Source: Silene noctiflora (taxonomy: Eukaryota; Streptophyta; Magnoliopsida; Caryophyllales; Caryophyllaceae). Taken from it: DNA of 22,987 nucleotides. Below are positions 7,701 to 15,253 of this stretch, piece after piece (the stretch's first letter is position 1; each line of letters opens with the position of its first letter). Made by a program: the position numbers and the translations under genes. Location: assembly GCA_009801015.1 (NCBI GenBank), contig VHZZ01003488.1:18631-41617 (forward strand). Reading direction: 5' to 3'. Under the pieces are notes generated by a model, which saw only the letters and a list, made by a program, of their open reading frames with translations, was not told the DNA's origin and did not search any database.

Positions 7701-10401
7701 TAGTTGTGATTTTCTTACACGTCTTGATTTCTAACTTTGTGGCTTTGGAAACAAGGTCCCACGAGCTAGCATTTTATGTAGTTGTCATTTTCCCCTATAC
7801 TTCTTGTTTCTAATTTGTCTTGAATGTGATATTATGTGAAGAGTGAGACAGCCCCTTCTATGGAAAACGATGCTTTAAGCACTGGAGGAACTGTGTCCAA
7901 AGAGGGAAGGTCACTGAAGTCTCAAAATATTGATGAAGAAGTTACTGGTTTCGAGTGTGAACAGGTTCATCAGGGCACTGTGGATGTTGACAATAACAAA
8001 AATCTCAGGATCTTAAGGACGGATATGGATTTCGAGAGGGTGAAGGAATTAGCTGTTGGTTTCGACAATAAGCAGCTATATAATTCCTCTGAGCAGGGTG
8101 TTAGCAAGAGGAAGAGGGGTAGGCCTCGCAAGAAAGACGTTGAACAACAGGAGCTTTCAAGCGGCTCTAGAAACAAGGTACCACGAGTTAGCAATTTGTG
8201 TACTTACAGTGGTGGCTTCGGAAACAACGTCCCACGAGCGAGCAATTTCTACAGTCATTTTTTCCTATACTTCTTGATTCCTAACTTGTCTTGAATGTGA
8301 TATTATGTGAAGAGTGAAACAGGCCCTTCTACAAAGGATAAGTTCCAATCTAACGGTTGCTTCCAAAATGAAAGGAACCACGCCTCCTCAGATGATGATG
8401 TATGTACTCATTAAATGACCCAATTCCTTGCTTTTGATACCTTACAGGCTTTACCTGGAGGCTGCAATTCTTTTTTTTTCCCTACTCCGACTCGGCTGCA
8501 AGTGCTGCACGCCACACGCTGTGGAGTGTTGTCGTGTCGGACACAACTGTTCTGAAAAGCTTTCATCTCTTTGGTATTAAATTAAAACAAATTGTCGGGG
8601 AGTCGGAGATACAACACGCTGCAATAGCGATGTGTCAATGTAATGTTGGTCCCCATAATAGGTGGGATAATACGTCATATATCCTTGTACCAACCCTTGA
8701 CTCTAGCATTGGGAATTGGGATCATACTTGTTTATTTTTTCTTTTCTTTTTTTTGTGTGTGTGTGTGTATCTGTTGTTCTGCTATATGATGCATTGGTAT
8801 CCTAAGAAGATGTTATACTTAGTTTGGAATATTTGTCCAGAAATTATTTGGATGATACGCTGATATCCTATTCTCAGGTTATTGAGACACCTCTTGGAAG
8901 GAAAACTTACAAGGATCTGGTTGGCTGTAAGATCAAAGTTTGGTGGCCTCTGGACGGCAGGTGAACACCTCAAAATAATGTACTGGATGTGTATTCTATC
9001 ATCCACAGTAATGCCATATAAACATGATTGTTGACAGAGTTCTATGTTACAGATACTACAAAGGCAGAATTACCCTGTTTGATGCATCTATGAAAAAACA
9101 CCAGGTTTACTATTTTATCTGAAATGTCATTTTGTACACAATCATTTTTCTTACAATCAATTGTTCACCGCTTAAATTATCATTGTGTCAACTATCAAGG
9201 TTGTGTAACTTACTTTAGTCATTGTTTGATTAGAGGTGTTGGTTGATGCTGGGTGGTTTTAAAGCCAATTGTGTATTGGAAATTTTGAATAACTTAAGTT
9301 CGCTTGGTTTGCTCCTCATTTATTGGCAATATAGGTTTTTTTTATGCCTCTTCGGTGAAGGGGTTAAGACTTAAGGGTGATACCCCTTGCTATAGTTAAG
9401 TAGATTGCTTTTAGTTTGTTTGATTGACACAATTATAACATAAGAATATCTATCTCTTGGTAGATAAAAATCAACAAGATGTTGGTTGACAATAATATAG
9501 GAGTTTCAAATTCCTGATTAATTATACAATTCTACCAGAGTAATTATACGATTCTACCTAGCATTTTAGCACCCCTTTACCAAGTTGATCTTCTTAGGTA
9601 GGTTTCCAATTCTCGTGGGTAACCAAAAACTCTTGTAACTTCCCAGGAAGTACATTTTGTGGAAGTGGTGTACTTTTGAATACAATGACCCATTTCTACA
9701 TTAGAGAGTGATTCACAATCAACATACTAGACAACAAGGTGAGCAATCTTGGTTCGAGGTAGTAGTGTTTGGCAATAGGAAGCCATAGTGAATTAGCGAT
9801 CAATTATCATCGTCTTAGCTTATGTCTGGAGGTAGATGTTGCAACTTGTGAGAAACCAAAGTTGACAACATGGAAGTGATGGGCGGTAGTTTATGTTTGG
9901 CCAATTCGCACGGCTCTTATAGGTGGTTGGAAACAATAAACTTCACACTGGCCGTTAAGGCTTAGAAGTTAGAACGTGGGGAAGGGTTGCTTGGTAAGAA
10001 TGGATTACTACTATGAGAGAAGGGAGAAATCGAGAATATTAAGCTTGAACCTATTTGCTTGTGGAGTTGTGGTCATGCTAGTCTTGTTTGGTTCATCTTT
10101 ACTGTCAATAATTATTATTTTTGCATATACGTGTGGTCACACAATTCTCAATGGCGAACTTGCTTTTTTTTTGTTCTAAATCTATTTGGTTTATGTTTGC
10201 TTATATCCAAAGTTTGTTGTTCATTTCGTCCTTTTTTTGGTTTGTCCATTAGTGGATATTTAAGTATTTAACCCTGAGGGACCTTTAATATTGATAACAT
10301 AATTCTTGATTTACTCTCATTTTATGGTTATATAGGTCACTTATGATGATGGAGATGAAGAGATTTTAAGTCTCAGAAAAGAACGCTGGGAATTCATATA
10401 G
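1604..10401 (+). CDS. PDS5-like sister chromatid cohesion protein (short, PDS5C type) with HEAT region, three AT-hooks and Tudor domain; 13 exons
   Basis: Coding exons are 1604-1717, 2943-3146, 3250-3431, 3909-4035, 4254-4457, 5482-6105, 6199-6261, 7279-7671, 7842-8177, 8313-8399, 8878-8960, 9053-9104 and 10336-10401. Together they make 844 codons plus TAG. Residues about 1-277 match the N-terminal HEAT-like part of plant PDS5, with landmarks such as HSDPDVRITVASCLNEVIRI, ITAP, LIVSSFENL and CVMMLDLDCDPL. The middle (278-778) is charged, repetitive and carries three KRKRGRPRKK AT-hooks at about 462, 614 and 726. Residues 779-844 form a Tudor domain. PDS5 proteins associate with the cohesin ring in the nucleus and influence cohesion, repair and recombination; the Tudor domain of plant PDS5C-type proteins is thought to read methylated histone. 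Long PDS5A/B proteins have many more HEAT repeats, so this belongs to the short plant group. In-frame ATGs lie at 1604 and 1613 and either could be the start. Exons 9 and 10 have weak acceptors, so isoforms lacking them are possible. The family call is strong; the exact exon set is inferred without transcript data. Confidence 0.85.
2466..2542 (+). mobile_element. SINE-like 3' fragment in intron 1
   Basis: Contains GGGGTAAGACTGTATAAGTC, CCGACCCTTACCCCG, and an end resembling GGGTAATGTTTTTGTAGTTG. This is the usual tail of a common tRNA-derived plant SINE group that ends in TTG repeats. Only the 3' half is recognisable. It sits inside the 1,225-bp intron 1, which otherwise shows no coding sequence. 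Confidence 0.5.
2943..3146 (+). CDS. PDS5-like exon 2 (HEAT region)
   Basis: Sixty-eight codons between acceptor TTCTAG and donor GTAGGG, phase 0 on both sides. It contains MKALIADELFRHSDPDVRIT and ITAP, the most conserved PDS5 signature in the window. The matching motif in plant homologues reads similarly, with HSDxDVxxxVAxCxxEITRITAP. Confidence 0.9.
3250..3431 (+). CDS. PDS5-like exon 3 (HEAT region)
   Basis: Begins EIFELIVSSFENL after acceptor TTACAG and continues through a Y-K-A-V-L-I-L helix to CVMMLDLDCDPLVTKMLELF. It ends with two bases of a split serine codon at donor GTGAAT (phase 2). The pattern matches the PDS5 segment around 'VMLDLECD'. Confidence 0.9.
3432..3908 (+). other. intron 3 with a perfect 26-bp inverted repeat
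   Basis: This is a 477-bp intron from GTGAAT to TTAAG. Left arm 3734-3759 and right arm 3770-3795 are exact reverse complements separated by 10 nt (3760-3769). In the pre-mRNA this would make a strong stem-loop. A poly-T tract precedes the acceptor. The remainder is AT-rich without coding signal. Confidence 0.85.
3909..4035 (+). CDS. PDS5-like exon 4 (HEAT region)
   Basis: The first base completes the serine codon left by exon 3 (AG|T), giving SPKHPHTVVLAMVNIMSMMI and then EESDNVSTELV. Homologues have a matching 'METIMTLVLEESEDIS' segment. It ends in phase 0 at donor GTAGGT. Together with exon 3 it makes 103 complete codons. Confidence 0.88.
4254..4457 (+). CDS. PDS5-like exon 5 (end of HEAT region)
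   Basis: Sixty-eight codons, phase 0 on both sides, after a poly-T acceptor and before donor GTATGC. It encodes ASWELSAKILEGCTDKLKPY followed by an I-L-E-T-V-S-S helix and ILLSICKPE. This corresponds to the plant PDS5 segment 'LAEKVLxNCAxKLKPYL...SIC'. The 3' part of this exon was later duplicated downstream as a broken copy (6557-6667). Confidence 0.88.
4525..5140 (+). repeat. three tandem copies of a 200-210-bp unit in intron 5
   Basis: Each unit carries TTTTAATGACAAGATAGAAG, CAGATTTG, a GAACT segment, TGTAGCTTACTATGCATTTC and CACATTT.TATG. Matching points lie at 4531, 4741 and 4942, giving spacings of 210 and 201 bp. The copies differ by scattered substitutions and a longer poly-T in the second, so they are not very recent. 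The paralogous intron 7 (about 6740-6960) has only one such unit. Confidence 0.85.
5482..6105 (+). CDS. PDS5-like exon 6 (AT-hook module 1)
   Basis: A 208-codon exon, phase 0 on both sides, from acceptor TTCTACAG to donor GTAACA. It contains three YVQALEA units (starting at 5524, 5698 and 5758) and two partial copies of a module beginning 'GGTASK/GTALKE'. It ends with GANKRKRGRPRKKDVEQQEF, an AT-hook with GRP core at residues about 462-471. The composition is acidic with basic patches, as expected for a flexible nuclear linker. The first half has KKRRK where the other copies have KEGRS or KEGKE. Confidence 0.85.
6034..6063 (+). other. AT-hook 1 coding segment
   Basis: Encodes KRKRGRPRKK, with the GRP tripeptide flanked by basic residues that insert into the minor groove of AT-rich DNA. 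It sits 14 codons before the exon end, the same offset as in exons 8 and 9. Confidence 0.85.
6199..6261 (+). CDS. PDS5-like exon 7
   Basis: Twenty-one codons, phase 0, from acceptor TCTACAG to donor GTATGG. It encodes DAFQSNDPFQNQKTQASLDV plus one glutamate. It is paralogous to the later exon 10, which has the same FQSN..FQN and a similar end (AS.D), and this supports both exon calls. Confidence 0.75.
6262..7278 (+). other. intron 7, made largely of a duplicated intron-5 region
   Basis: After a stretch of unique DNA it holds a broken exon-5 copy (6557-6667), one copy of the intron-5 200-bp unit, and sequence parallel to the end of intron 5 (AATTCTTC.GAGGGGTAA near 7054 matching 5221, and CTAAACATACAAT before the acceptor). 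A short stretch at about 6438-6535 (TTAGACCTGGCAAATAAGTC and GGGTCTGGGTT) resembles a MITE end and may be a separate insertion. Confidence 0.75.
6557..6667 (+). pseudogene. broken duplicate of the 3' half of PDS5-like exon 5
   Basis: Closely matches 4334-4457: AACAGTTTCAT.GATGGGTT, GAGGATTATGCTCCCATCCT and a final CTGGTATG donor. A lost base near 6602 shifts the frame and leads to an in-frame TGA, and part of the PESEPKP segment is missing. No acceptor is retained at its left edge. It is therefore a fossil of the block duplication inside an intron, not a usable exon. Confidence 0.8.
7279..7671 (+). CDS. PDS5-like exon 8 (AT-hook module 2)
   Basis: A 131-codon exon, phase 0, from acceptor CTCAACAG to donor GTACCA. 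It starts ENVKPPGNLSHSAESVQ (compare VNNEPSDNLSHRAPYVQ in exon 6), then STGGTVSKEGRSLKSQDLDE, TDMDFERVKEEAVGFDN, and ends GDNKRKRGRPRKKDVKQQEF plus SGGSGNK. The AT-hook is at residues about 614-623. It is a copy of exon 6 without that exon's extra N-terminal half-module. Confidence 0.85.
7600..7629 (+). other. AT-hook 2 coding segment
   Basis: Encodes KRKRGRPRKK, identical in protein to hook 1. The flanking DVKQQEF differs from hook 1 by a single residue (K for E). Confidence 0.85.
7842..8177 (+). CDS. PDS5-like exon 9 (AT-hook module 3)
   Basis: A 112-codon exon, phase 0. It starts SETAPSMENDALSTGGTVSK and is otherwise nearly the same as exon 8, ending SKRKRGRPRKKDVEQQEL plus SSGSRNK at donor GTACCA. 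The acceptor is unusual: TATTATGTGAAG lacks a good pyrimidine tract. Conservation of the reading frame argues for use, but this exon may be optional. The AT-hook is at residues about 726-735. Confidence 0.72.
8106..8135 (+). other. AT-hook 3 coding segment
   Basis: Encodes KRKRGRPRKK, the third identical hook, again 14 codons before its exon end. Confidence 0.82.
8313..8399 (+). CDS. PDS5-like exon 10
   Basis: Twenty-nine codons, phase 0: SETGPSTKDKFQSNGCFQN then ERNHASSDDD, ending at donor GTATGT. It combines the start of exon 9 (SET.PS, behind the same weak TTATGTGAAG acceptor) with the body of exon 7 (FQSN..FQN). This fits a copied exon 7 whose acceptor region was replaced in the duplication. 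Confidence 0.68.
8400..8877 (+). other. intron 10
   Basis: Runs from GTATGT to TTCTCAG. It contains poly-T and a short TG-rich run (about 8755-8769). A frame of 109 codons (8534-8863) shows no protein-like character and is taken as chance. Confidence 0.7.
8878..8960 (+). CDS. PDS5-like exon 11 (Tudor domain, first part)
   Basis: Encodes VIETPLGRKTYKDLVGCKIK then VWWPLDGR, with the last arginine split (AG|A) at donor GTGAAC. KVWWPLDGRYYKG across the junction is the classic Tudor entry of plant PDS5, with aromatic residues that form the ligand cage. Confidence 0.9.
9053..9104 (+). CDS. PDS5-like exon 12 (Tudor domain, middle)
   Basis: Encodes RYYKGRITLFDASMKKHQ between acceptor GTTACAG and donor GTTTAC. 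The G.I..FD....KH.V.Y.DGD pattern continues into exon 13, as in other PDS5 Tudor domains. Confidence 0.9.
9105..10335 (+). other. intron 12
   Basis: This 1,231-bp intron, from GTTTAC to TATATAG, separates the last two coding exons. It is AT-rich, with no recognisable gene or intact element. Small frames at 9976-10271 look hydrophobic only because the strand is T-rich. Confidence 0.75.
10336..10401 (+). CDS. PDS5-like exon 13 (Tudor domain end and stop)
   Basis: Encodes VTYDDGDEEILSLRKERWEF followed by I and TAG. The VxYDDGDEExLxLxxExWE ending is a hallmark of plant PDS5 Tudor domains and fixes the C-terminus. Confidence 0.92.
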   Translation, partial: VTYDDGDEEILSLRKERWEFI

Positions 10402-10800
10402 GCGCTAAAGCTTCAACTAATATTGTATGTGTTAACACCGTGTACTTTCTTTGGTCATTTATTGCATGATCTGAAATCCTAGGATAATCTAACCATGTAT
10501 TCTAACTCGGGCCTTTTTGCTCTATTTATAGATAAGATTCGTCATGATAGCTTGAGATATTAATCTTCTCGCTAACCTTTTGTACATGGGCGTCACCCCC
10601 CTTGTGTCTTTTTGTACTTTGGAATCACCTCCTTGGTGTCCTTTAATCTATATACTCTATTACTTGTCAAATGTGAAAATGTAAACTCCTCAACCAACCA
10701 CCTTTGATTTTGCAAGTCTTTCTCCCAAGTCCCAACCAGTATATGTAAGTGCCATTCTTTTCTCATCACGTGTTAGTTTATTCTTAGAGACCTTGTTACC
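10402..10800 (+). other. presumed 3' UTR, possibly with an intron
   Basis: A GTATGT...TTTATAG pair at about 10425-10531 could be a 3'-UTR intron. No clean polyadenylation signal is seen. T-rich sequence at 10570-10640 would suit a transcript end. All boundaries are guesses. Confidence 0.35.
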
Positions 10801-10831
10801 TGAAAAAACCCTATGTATGTGCGCGGTGGGT

Positions 10832-10941
10832 GAATACAAACAACAACATTACCCCTGTACTTCAATGGCTCTCATGGCTCCCGCAAATTTGCGGGGTAAG
10901 AGGATGCCGGATGTACGCAGCCTTAGTGCCTTACCCTTGTG
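10832..10941 (-). mobile_element. SINE-like 3' fragment, minus strand
   Basis: On the reverse strand it reads GGTAAGGCACTAAGGCTGCG, TACATCCGGCATCCTCTTAC, CCCGCAAATTTGCGGGAGCC and ends GGGGTAATGTTGTTG. This is the same tail type as the fragment in intron 1, in opposite orientation. The central CCCGCAAATTTGCGGG is a 16-bp perfect palindrome. Confidence 0.55.
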
Positions 10942-10966
10942 CGTGTTGTAAATGCACTCACATGTA

Positions 10967-11216
10967 TACTCCCTCCTTAATAATCTTCATAGTTTGACTT
11001 TAGTGGTCAGTGTGTAAAAATTGATCTTCAATAAGTGTTAAATTAGAAAAACTATAACATGATAATAAAATATTTAAATTGATCATAAAAACATTCTACA
11101 AAAATAATTTTTGAACGAAAAAATAGTGTATATAAATAGAGAAAAACTGAGTCAAAGTCGTGCCTTGGAGACTCCGCAAAGTTTAATGAGAAGATTATTT
11201 TGGGATGGAGGGCGTA
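10967..11216. mobile_element. Stowaway-like MITE (250 bp)
   Basis: Begins TACTCCCTCCTTAATAATCT and ends GATGGAGGGCGTA. The reverse complement of the right end reads TACGCCCTCCATCCCAAAAT. Both ends have the CTCCCTCC-type Stowaway terminus within TA dinucleotides. The interior is AT-rich without coding capacity. Confidence 0.8.
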
Positions 11217-11889
11217 CTAAACTTTTAGTTTTAACTTTTAATGATCTGTGGTATTTGATGCTGAATCCTAGTCGCTCTGGTCTGTGAGCTCATAACATCC
11301 AACAAACTTTACAATCTTGTTAAAGGCTCTTAAGTGGCAATGTTATGGAAATATCAATTAAATAATTTCTGCAAATCATAAAATTCATTAGTACTGATCC
11401 CTTGTTTGGATGGAGGGAATGGGAAAGGTAACACTTTCCATAATTTAGTTGAAAATCTTGGAGGTGTTACTCACCTTGAGTCGTTTATGCTAGGATTGCT
11501 AGGGCATCACTGAGCCTTGAGCCTGAGCGCACCCAAAGTGACACATCTATAAATCAGGATTGCTTCATGTGTCTTGCATTCTGATCTTTCGACACAATAC
11601 GACACAAAATAGCCATGTTTGACAGTTGACTGTGCCGCGTCTGACAATTGAGTTGAATCAGAGTTACATTATTATTTGGATTAATGAAGGGGTTTGTGTT
11701 TCCCTTCCTAAAAGCAATCTTTCCAACATAGGAGATATTTTGAAGGAAAACACCATTGGTGCCTTGTCGTGTGCCGACTTGCATAAAAGTACAACCTATT
11801 TTCATTTGTCATTTGAAAAGAAAGGCAAAATGTGGCCTCTTTATAGTCTCTTTGTTGTTTGTCCTAAAAGCAGAGGTAAACAATGACCA

Positions 11890-11948
<59 letters not shown>

Positions 11949-12919
11949 TCTCTATATTCTGGTTAGCATCTAATATTTCGTGTTTGATTATTGAGAAATG
12001 TAGTCACCTATTCTAGGTCTGTCTTCAATCCTGTTCAGAGCAGTCTTCTAGGCTTATTTGTCATGGTGGCCTGTTTTTCTTGTTTTGCATATTCTCTATA
12101 TTCCGATTTCATATGCATGCACTGTTGCATATAAAAATGTCTCTGATGCACATAGGCAAGAAATCAGAAACCCCAGAGACTTTGTGCACAACAAAAGGCC
12201 GAGGCTGTCTAATGGGCAGAACTCTTAATAATTTGTCAATCTTCATGTCCTTTTATTGCTAACCGAGTTTCCACATGCAAGGCGGACGTTCTTAATTAAT
12301 GTTTTTTTATTGTTTTGCATCTCAGTTGTGTGGATTTGGACTAGAAGGTGGCTAGAAGTCATTCATGTAAATTATGTCACGATATTTTTGGCGTGACAAT
12401 ATGTCGTGGGTGGCTAGTAGGGATATCAGATTTGTGTAGAATGTTTCCCCGAGTATCTTCAGGTAAATTTTAAGAGAAAGAATAAAATTGTGATGAGTTC
12501 ATCTGGCACCTATATTGTAAGTACTACACAGTAAAACAATCTATAAAATCCTCTCATTTTCATCACTGATGGTGTTTTTCCCATCTATTATTACTCTTCT
12601 GGTTTTGTTTCGGTTTTCAGGTTCTTGTAACAGCTTGAATCTGGTTTGCTACACTCATTTTGATGCCACTGTAATTCAATGTCGTTTTACAACAAGTTTT
12701 CCTTTTGCTGCTTTATAGCTTCATTGAATACGTTAATTACTGTGTTTTGTGATTGTTGCTTTAGACAGTTGAGCTCAATTTATCGTGTGTCCAATTTATA
12801 GTTACTAAAAATATTTTCTAGTAGAACAAATGAGAGAATATGAAGGTATAGAGATTTCCTGTAGTATCGGCAACAATTTTGGGGGTTTTCATGATGTTCA
12901 CCTTGTGGGCACTAGAAGT
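11217..12919. other. intergenic DNA without a recognised gene
   Basis: Several frames of 60-86 codons occur (11554-11886, 11756-12262), but none has recognisable motifs. GTCACGATATTTTTGGCGTGAC near 12377 is a small imperfect hairpin. Part of it could be non-coding transcript sequence, but nothing shows this. Confidence 0.5.
11892..11943. repeat. (AT)n microsatellite
   Basis: An uninterrupted AT dinucleotide run of about 52 bp. It accounts for the isoleucine-tyrosine repeat seen when this stretch is translated. Confidence 0.95.
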
Positions 12920-12985
12920 CTATTGCTGCGCCAAGTAGTCCATTAGCATGGTATGGAGTCCACACTCAGCGTTCGAGTCTTGGCA
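12920..12985 (+). mobile_element. tRNA-like SINE head
   Basis: GCGCCAAGTAGTCC near 12928 resembles an A box and GTTCGAGTC at 12971-12979 a B box, with the spacing of a tRNA-derived SINE promoter. It does not fold into an intact tRNA. How far the element body extends is unclear, perhaps to about 13050. Confidence 0.4.
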
Positions 12986-13170
12986 TGGCAGAAACTCTTT
13001 TAAGTCTGGGAATCTTTTGGGTTAACTGAGTCCTTTAATTTCCAGAATTCTGTTTTTTTGGTTTATGTTGTCTCAAAGAAGCACCCCGATAGTCAAATAA
13101 AAAGAATGGACGTGGCTACACTTCGTTTCCTGTAATAGAAATGTTATATATCTTGAAGTTTCGATGTCAA

Positions 13171-14146
13171 CTGTGGAAACTCAAGGACATGATGATTACT
13201 ATTACTGCTGTGCTCCTTGATTCAGAAGAACAAGTAGCAAGTTACGTGATTGGCTTGAGAAGATGAGAATAATGTTGGTGATGTGGATGATATTTTTGAT
13301 AAGGTTGCCTCTGTTTCTAAGCTTTTAAAAACTCATGTCGAGTTCTGAAGTGAGCAAAGAGGTTTGTCTTTTCGTCTCTCATTTCAATCAACTAGCTTTC
13401 AGTTTTAAGACATTACGAGAAATTGAGAAGATGTGAGGGAAGTTGGACTGTAATCATCATGGCTTCGGGTTAAGGCTACTAGGTACTAGGTACTAGGTAG
13501 AGTCGGTGATGGGAGTACATTGCCATTGAGAAGAGGGAAGTCATTCGTTTTCGTTTGTCACTGTCCTGGGTTTGATCTGCCTTTCTGGTGCATTTGTGAC
13601 GAAATCAATTCTTTGTGAACTTTTGATGTCGGCAAAGAATCAACATCACTTGATGACACGAGATGATTCTTTTTCTCCCCTTAGAATGACTCGTGTGCCA
13701 CTTGACTCCCAGTCCCGTCAAAACGCTCAAATGAAGTGGGTAGACTGAATATATGAATTAAAGGATCTCTCTGAAGAAGTTTCTATGCATTGTCTGAGAA
13801 AATGTGTTTCGAAACTGCCAAGTTGATGAATGCTGACCTCATTTATATCGTGAAATAAATAGTTAGTGTCTGTGCCAATGCCGTCTTGCGATATGGGTTG
13901 TTGCCTGTTGGATCTCTTTTATATGGCAAGAGCAAAACTATATGGTCGTCATTCAGGAACATAGACTTGGGGGCTTCTCTTCCAAACCTCTTTGAGATAT
14001 GCCTTGGTGAATGTCGGAGGTTGAAGTATCTACCATTGTTGTCAAGGTCTCACAGAAATATTTCAGGCACCAAGTCGTTGGCACAAAATCTACATCCGTC
14101 ATGTTTCTATCCTCGAGATATAGACAGTAGACCTAATGATCATTAG
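13171..14146 (+). pseudogene. decayed CC-NBS-LRR (CNL) resistance gene relic
   Basis: The coiled-coil part is spread over changing frames. 13171-13233 encodes KLKDMMITITAVLLDSEEQ, then SKLRDWLEKM in another frame from 13236, DVDDIFDKVAS in a third, then KEVCLFVSHFNQLAF and FKTLREIEKM before a stop near 13430. This follows the order of the Rx-type N-terminus (ITAVLLDAEEQ, LRDWLEKL, ADDLxDDF, FFSxSNQLxF). No NB-ARC motifs (P-loop, kinase-2, GLPL) are seen. A second piece at 13886-14146 encodes ASLPNLFEICLGECRRLKYL followed by PLLS, a typical CNL leucine-rich-repeat line. It is a non-functional remnant with the central domain deleted or decayed beyond recognition. Confidence 0.68.
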
Positions 14147-15076
14147 TAGATACTCCGCCCTCCATCTCATATATTGTCCCTGTTTGACTTTGACTATCAA
14201 TCGAAGTTCACCTTAACTGAGATTTTCTCACAATTTACGGTCAAATTTGGACTCGGAATTGAGTCCGTACACAATTGCTCTACTGTTGTGGAGGGATATT
14301 TATGTGACGGATTTCTGATTGAACATGCTTGTTCCATATGGCCCAAGTAGCTGCAAACATCCCTGCAGTTATTTTTAATTGCAGTAAACATTCTAGCTTT
14401 GGATTGTGATAATATCGCAGTCTCGTACATTTGTCTCCTTGGTTGCTGTTCGTCGATATTTCTTTCTTGTTTGGCTGCGGTTTTGTTGCTTCTCGCCGAC
14501 GCTCTTGATATGGTACTTTGATGTTCTTATGGTGCAGTTTTGGACATCCGCGGGCTTAGTCAAGAAAACAGTGAACAACTACAGGTTGCTGATCATTTTA
14601 GTCATGTTCACAACAAGTCCTAAAAAGCGCCGATGGTGTTACTTCTGCGATGAGAGCCTATGTACGAGGCCCGATGGTGTTGGTGTTAGTCTTGTGACGA
14701 GATTCAATATATGGGGTCCGATTTATGGCATCATAGTCAATTGGAAATGATAGATTATGATAGTAGACATATGATGAAGGATTCAGTCTAATTGTGACAT
14801 GAATTGGTTGACAAGTTTACATAATTGCAGATCTTGTAAATGTGTGACATTTGAGCCCCCCAACTAAAGTAGGTAAAAAAAAAAAAAAGTAGGTAAAAAA
14901 AAAGTAGGTAAAAATGGACCTACAAGCAAGATGCGTATTTCAAACAGTAGTCTCCATTCTACAAACACAAGCCAAAACTCATAGCCACACACAATTAGAG
15001 ACCAACCACGCCAACATCATCTCACCACCCCTCCTCTACCAACTTCCTCTTGGGCGATTCCATATAAATAGACTAC
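14147..15076. other. intergenic DNA, possible Stowaway end and A-rich repeat
   Basis: Starting near 14154, TACTCCGCCCTCCATCTCAT resembles a Stowaway terminus, but no matching right end is found. A frame at 14406-14750 (114 codons) has no motif I recognise. Three units of AGTAGGTAAAAA separated by A-runs lie at 14868-14914. Confidence 0.45.
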
Positions 15077-15253
15077 TACTTCTGTCCCGTTATTTGTTTA
15101 CCCTTTTTATTTTAAGATATTTCATTCATTTGATCATACACATTTATTAAAGTCCACTTGTCATCCACTAATCACCACCACAAATGATCTCTTCCTTTCC
15201 TTGATTTTTGTGGCAAGATCAAAGATAAACAAATGACCTGAACGAAATGAGTA
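15077..15253. mobile_element. Stowaway-like MITE (177 bp)
   Basis: The left end is TACTTCTGTCCCGTTATTTG and continues TTTACCC. The right end, reverse complemented, is TACTCATTTCGTTCAGGTCA and continues TTTGTTTATC. The terminal repeats are similar and set in TA dinucleotides. There is no coding sequence. Confidence 0.72.

Larger units (their letters stand above)
4334..8399 (+). repeat. intragenic segmental duplication (exon5-intron5-exon6-exon7 block)
   Basis: The source block is 4334-6261 and the copy is 6557-8399. The order is conserved: exon-5 part, intron with the 200-bp unit, AT-hook exon, short FQSN exon. The copy contains one additional AT-hook exon (exon 9). Protein-level matches are clear in exons 6, 8 and 9 and in exons 7 and 10. 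Scattered differences show the event is old enough for divergence. Confidence 0.82.

Noticed and set aside
8534..8863. 109-codon frame in intron 10
   Set aside because: It lies wholly within an intron with good borders, ends in low-complexity T-rich coding, and has no motif.
11626..11886. 86-codon frame before the AT microsatellite
   Set aside because: There is no family signal, and frames on both strands overlap the same region, as expected for chance.
12920..12985. Functional tRNA gene
   Set aside because: A- and B-box-like words are present, but no complete cloverleaf with acceptor pairing or a plausible anticodon arm could be drawn.
12985..13026. MAETLLSLG-like start that could be the N-terminus of the CNL relic
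   Set aside because: It follows directly on a tRNA-like SINE B box and stops after 14 codons. It may belong to the SINE body, so the relic was not extended to it.
14406..14750. 114-codon frame after the NLR relic
   Set aside because: It is the longest frame in this stretch, but it has no motif I recognise, no splice partner, and the starting region is T-rich.
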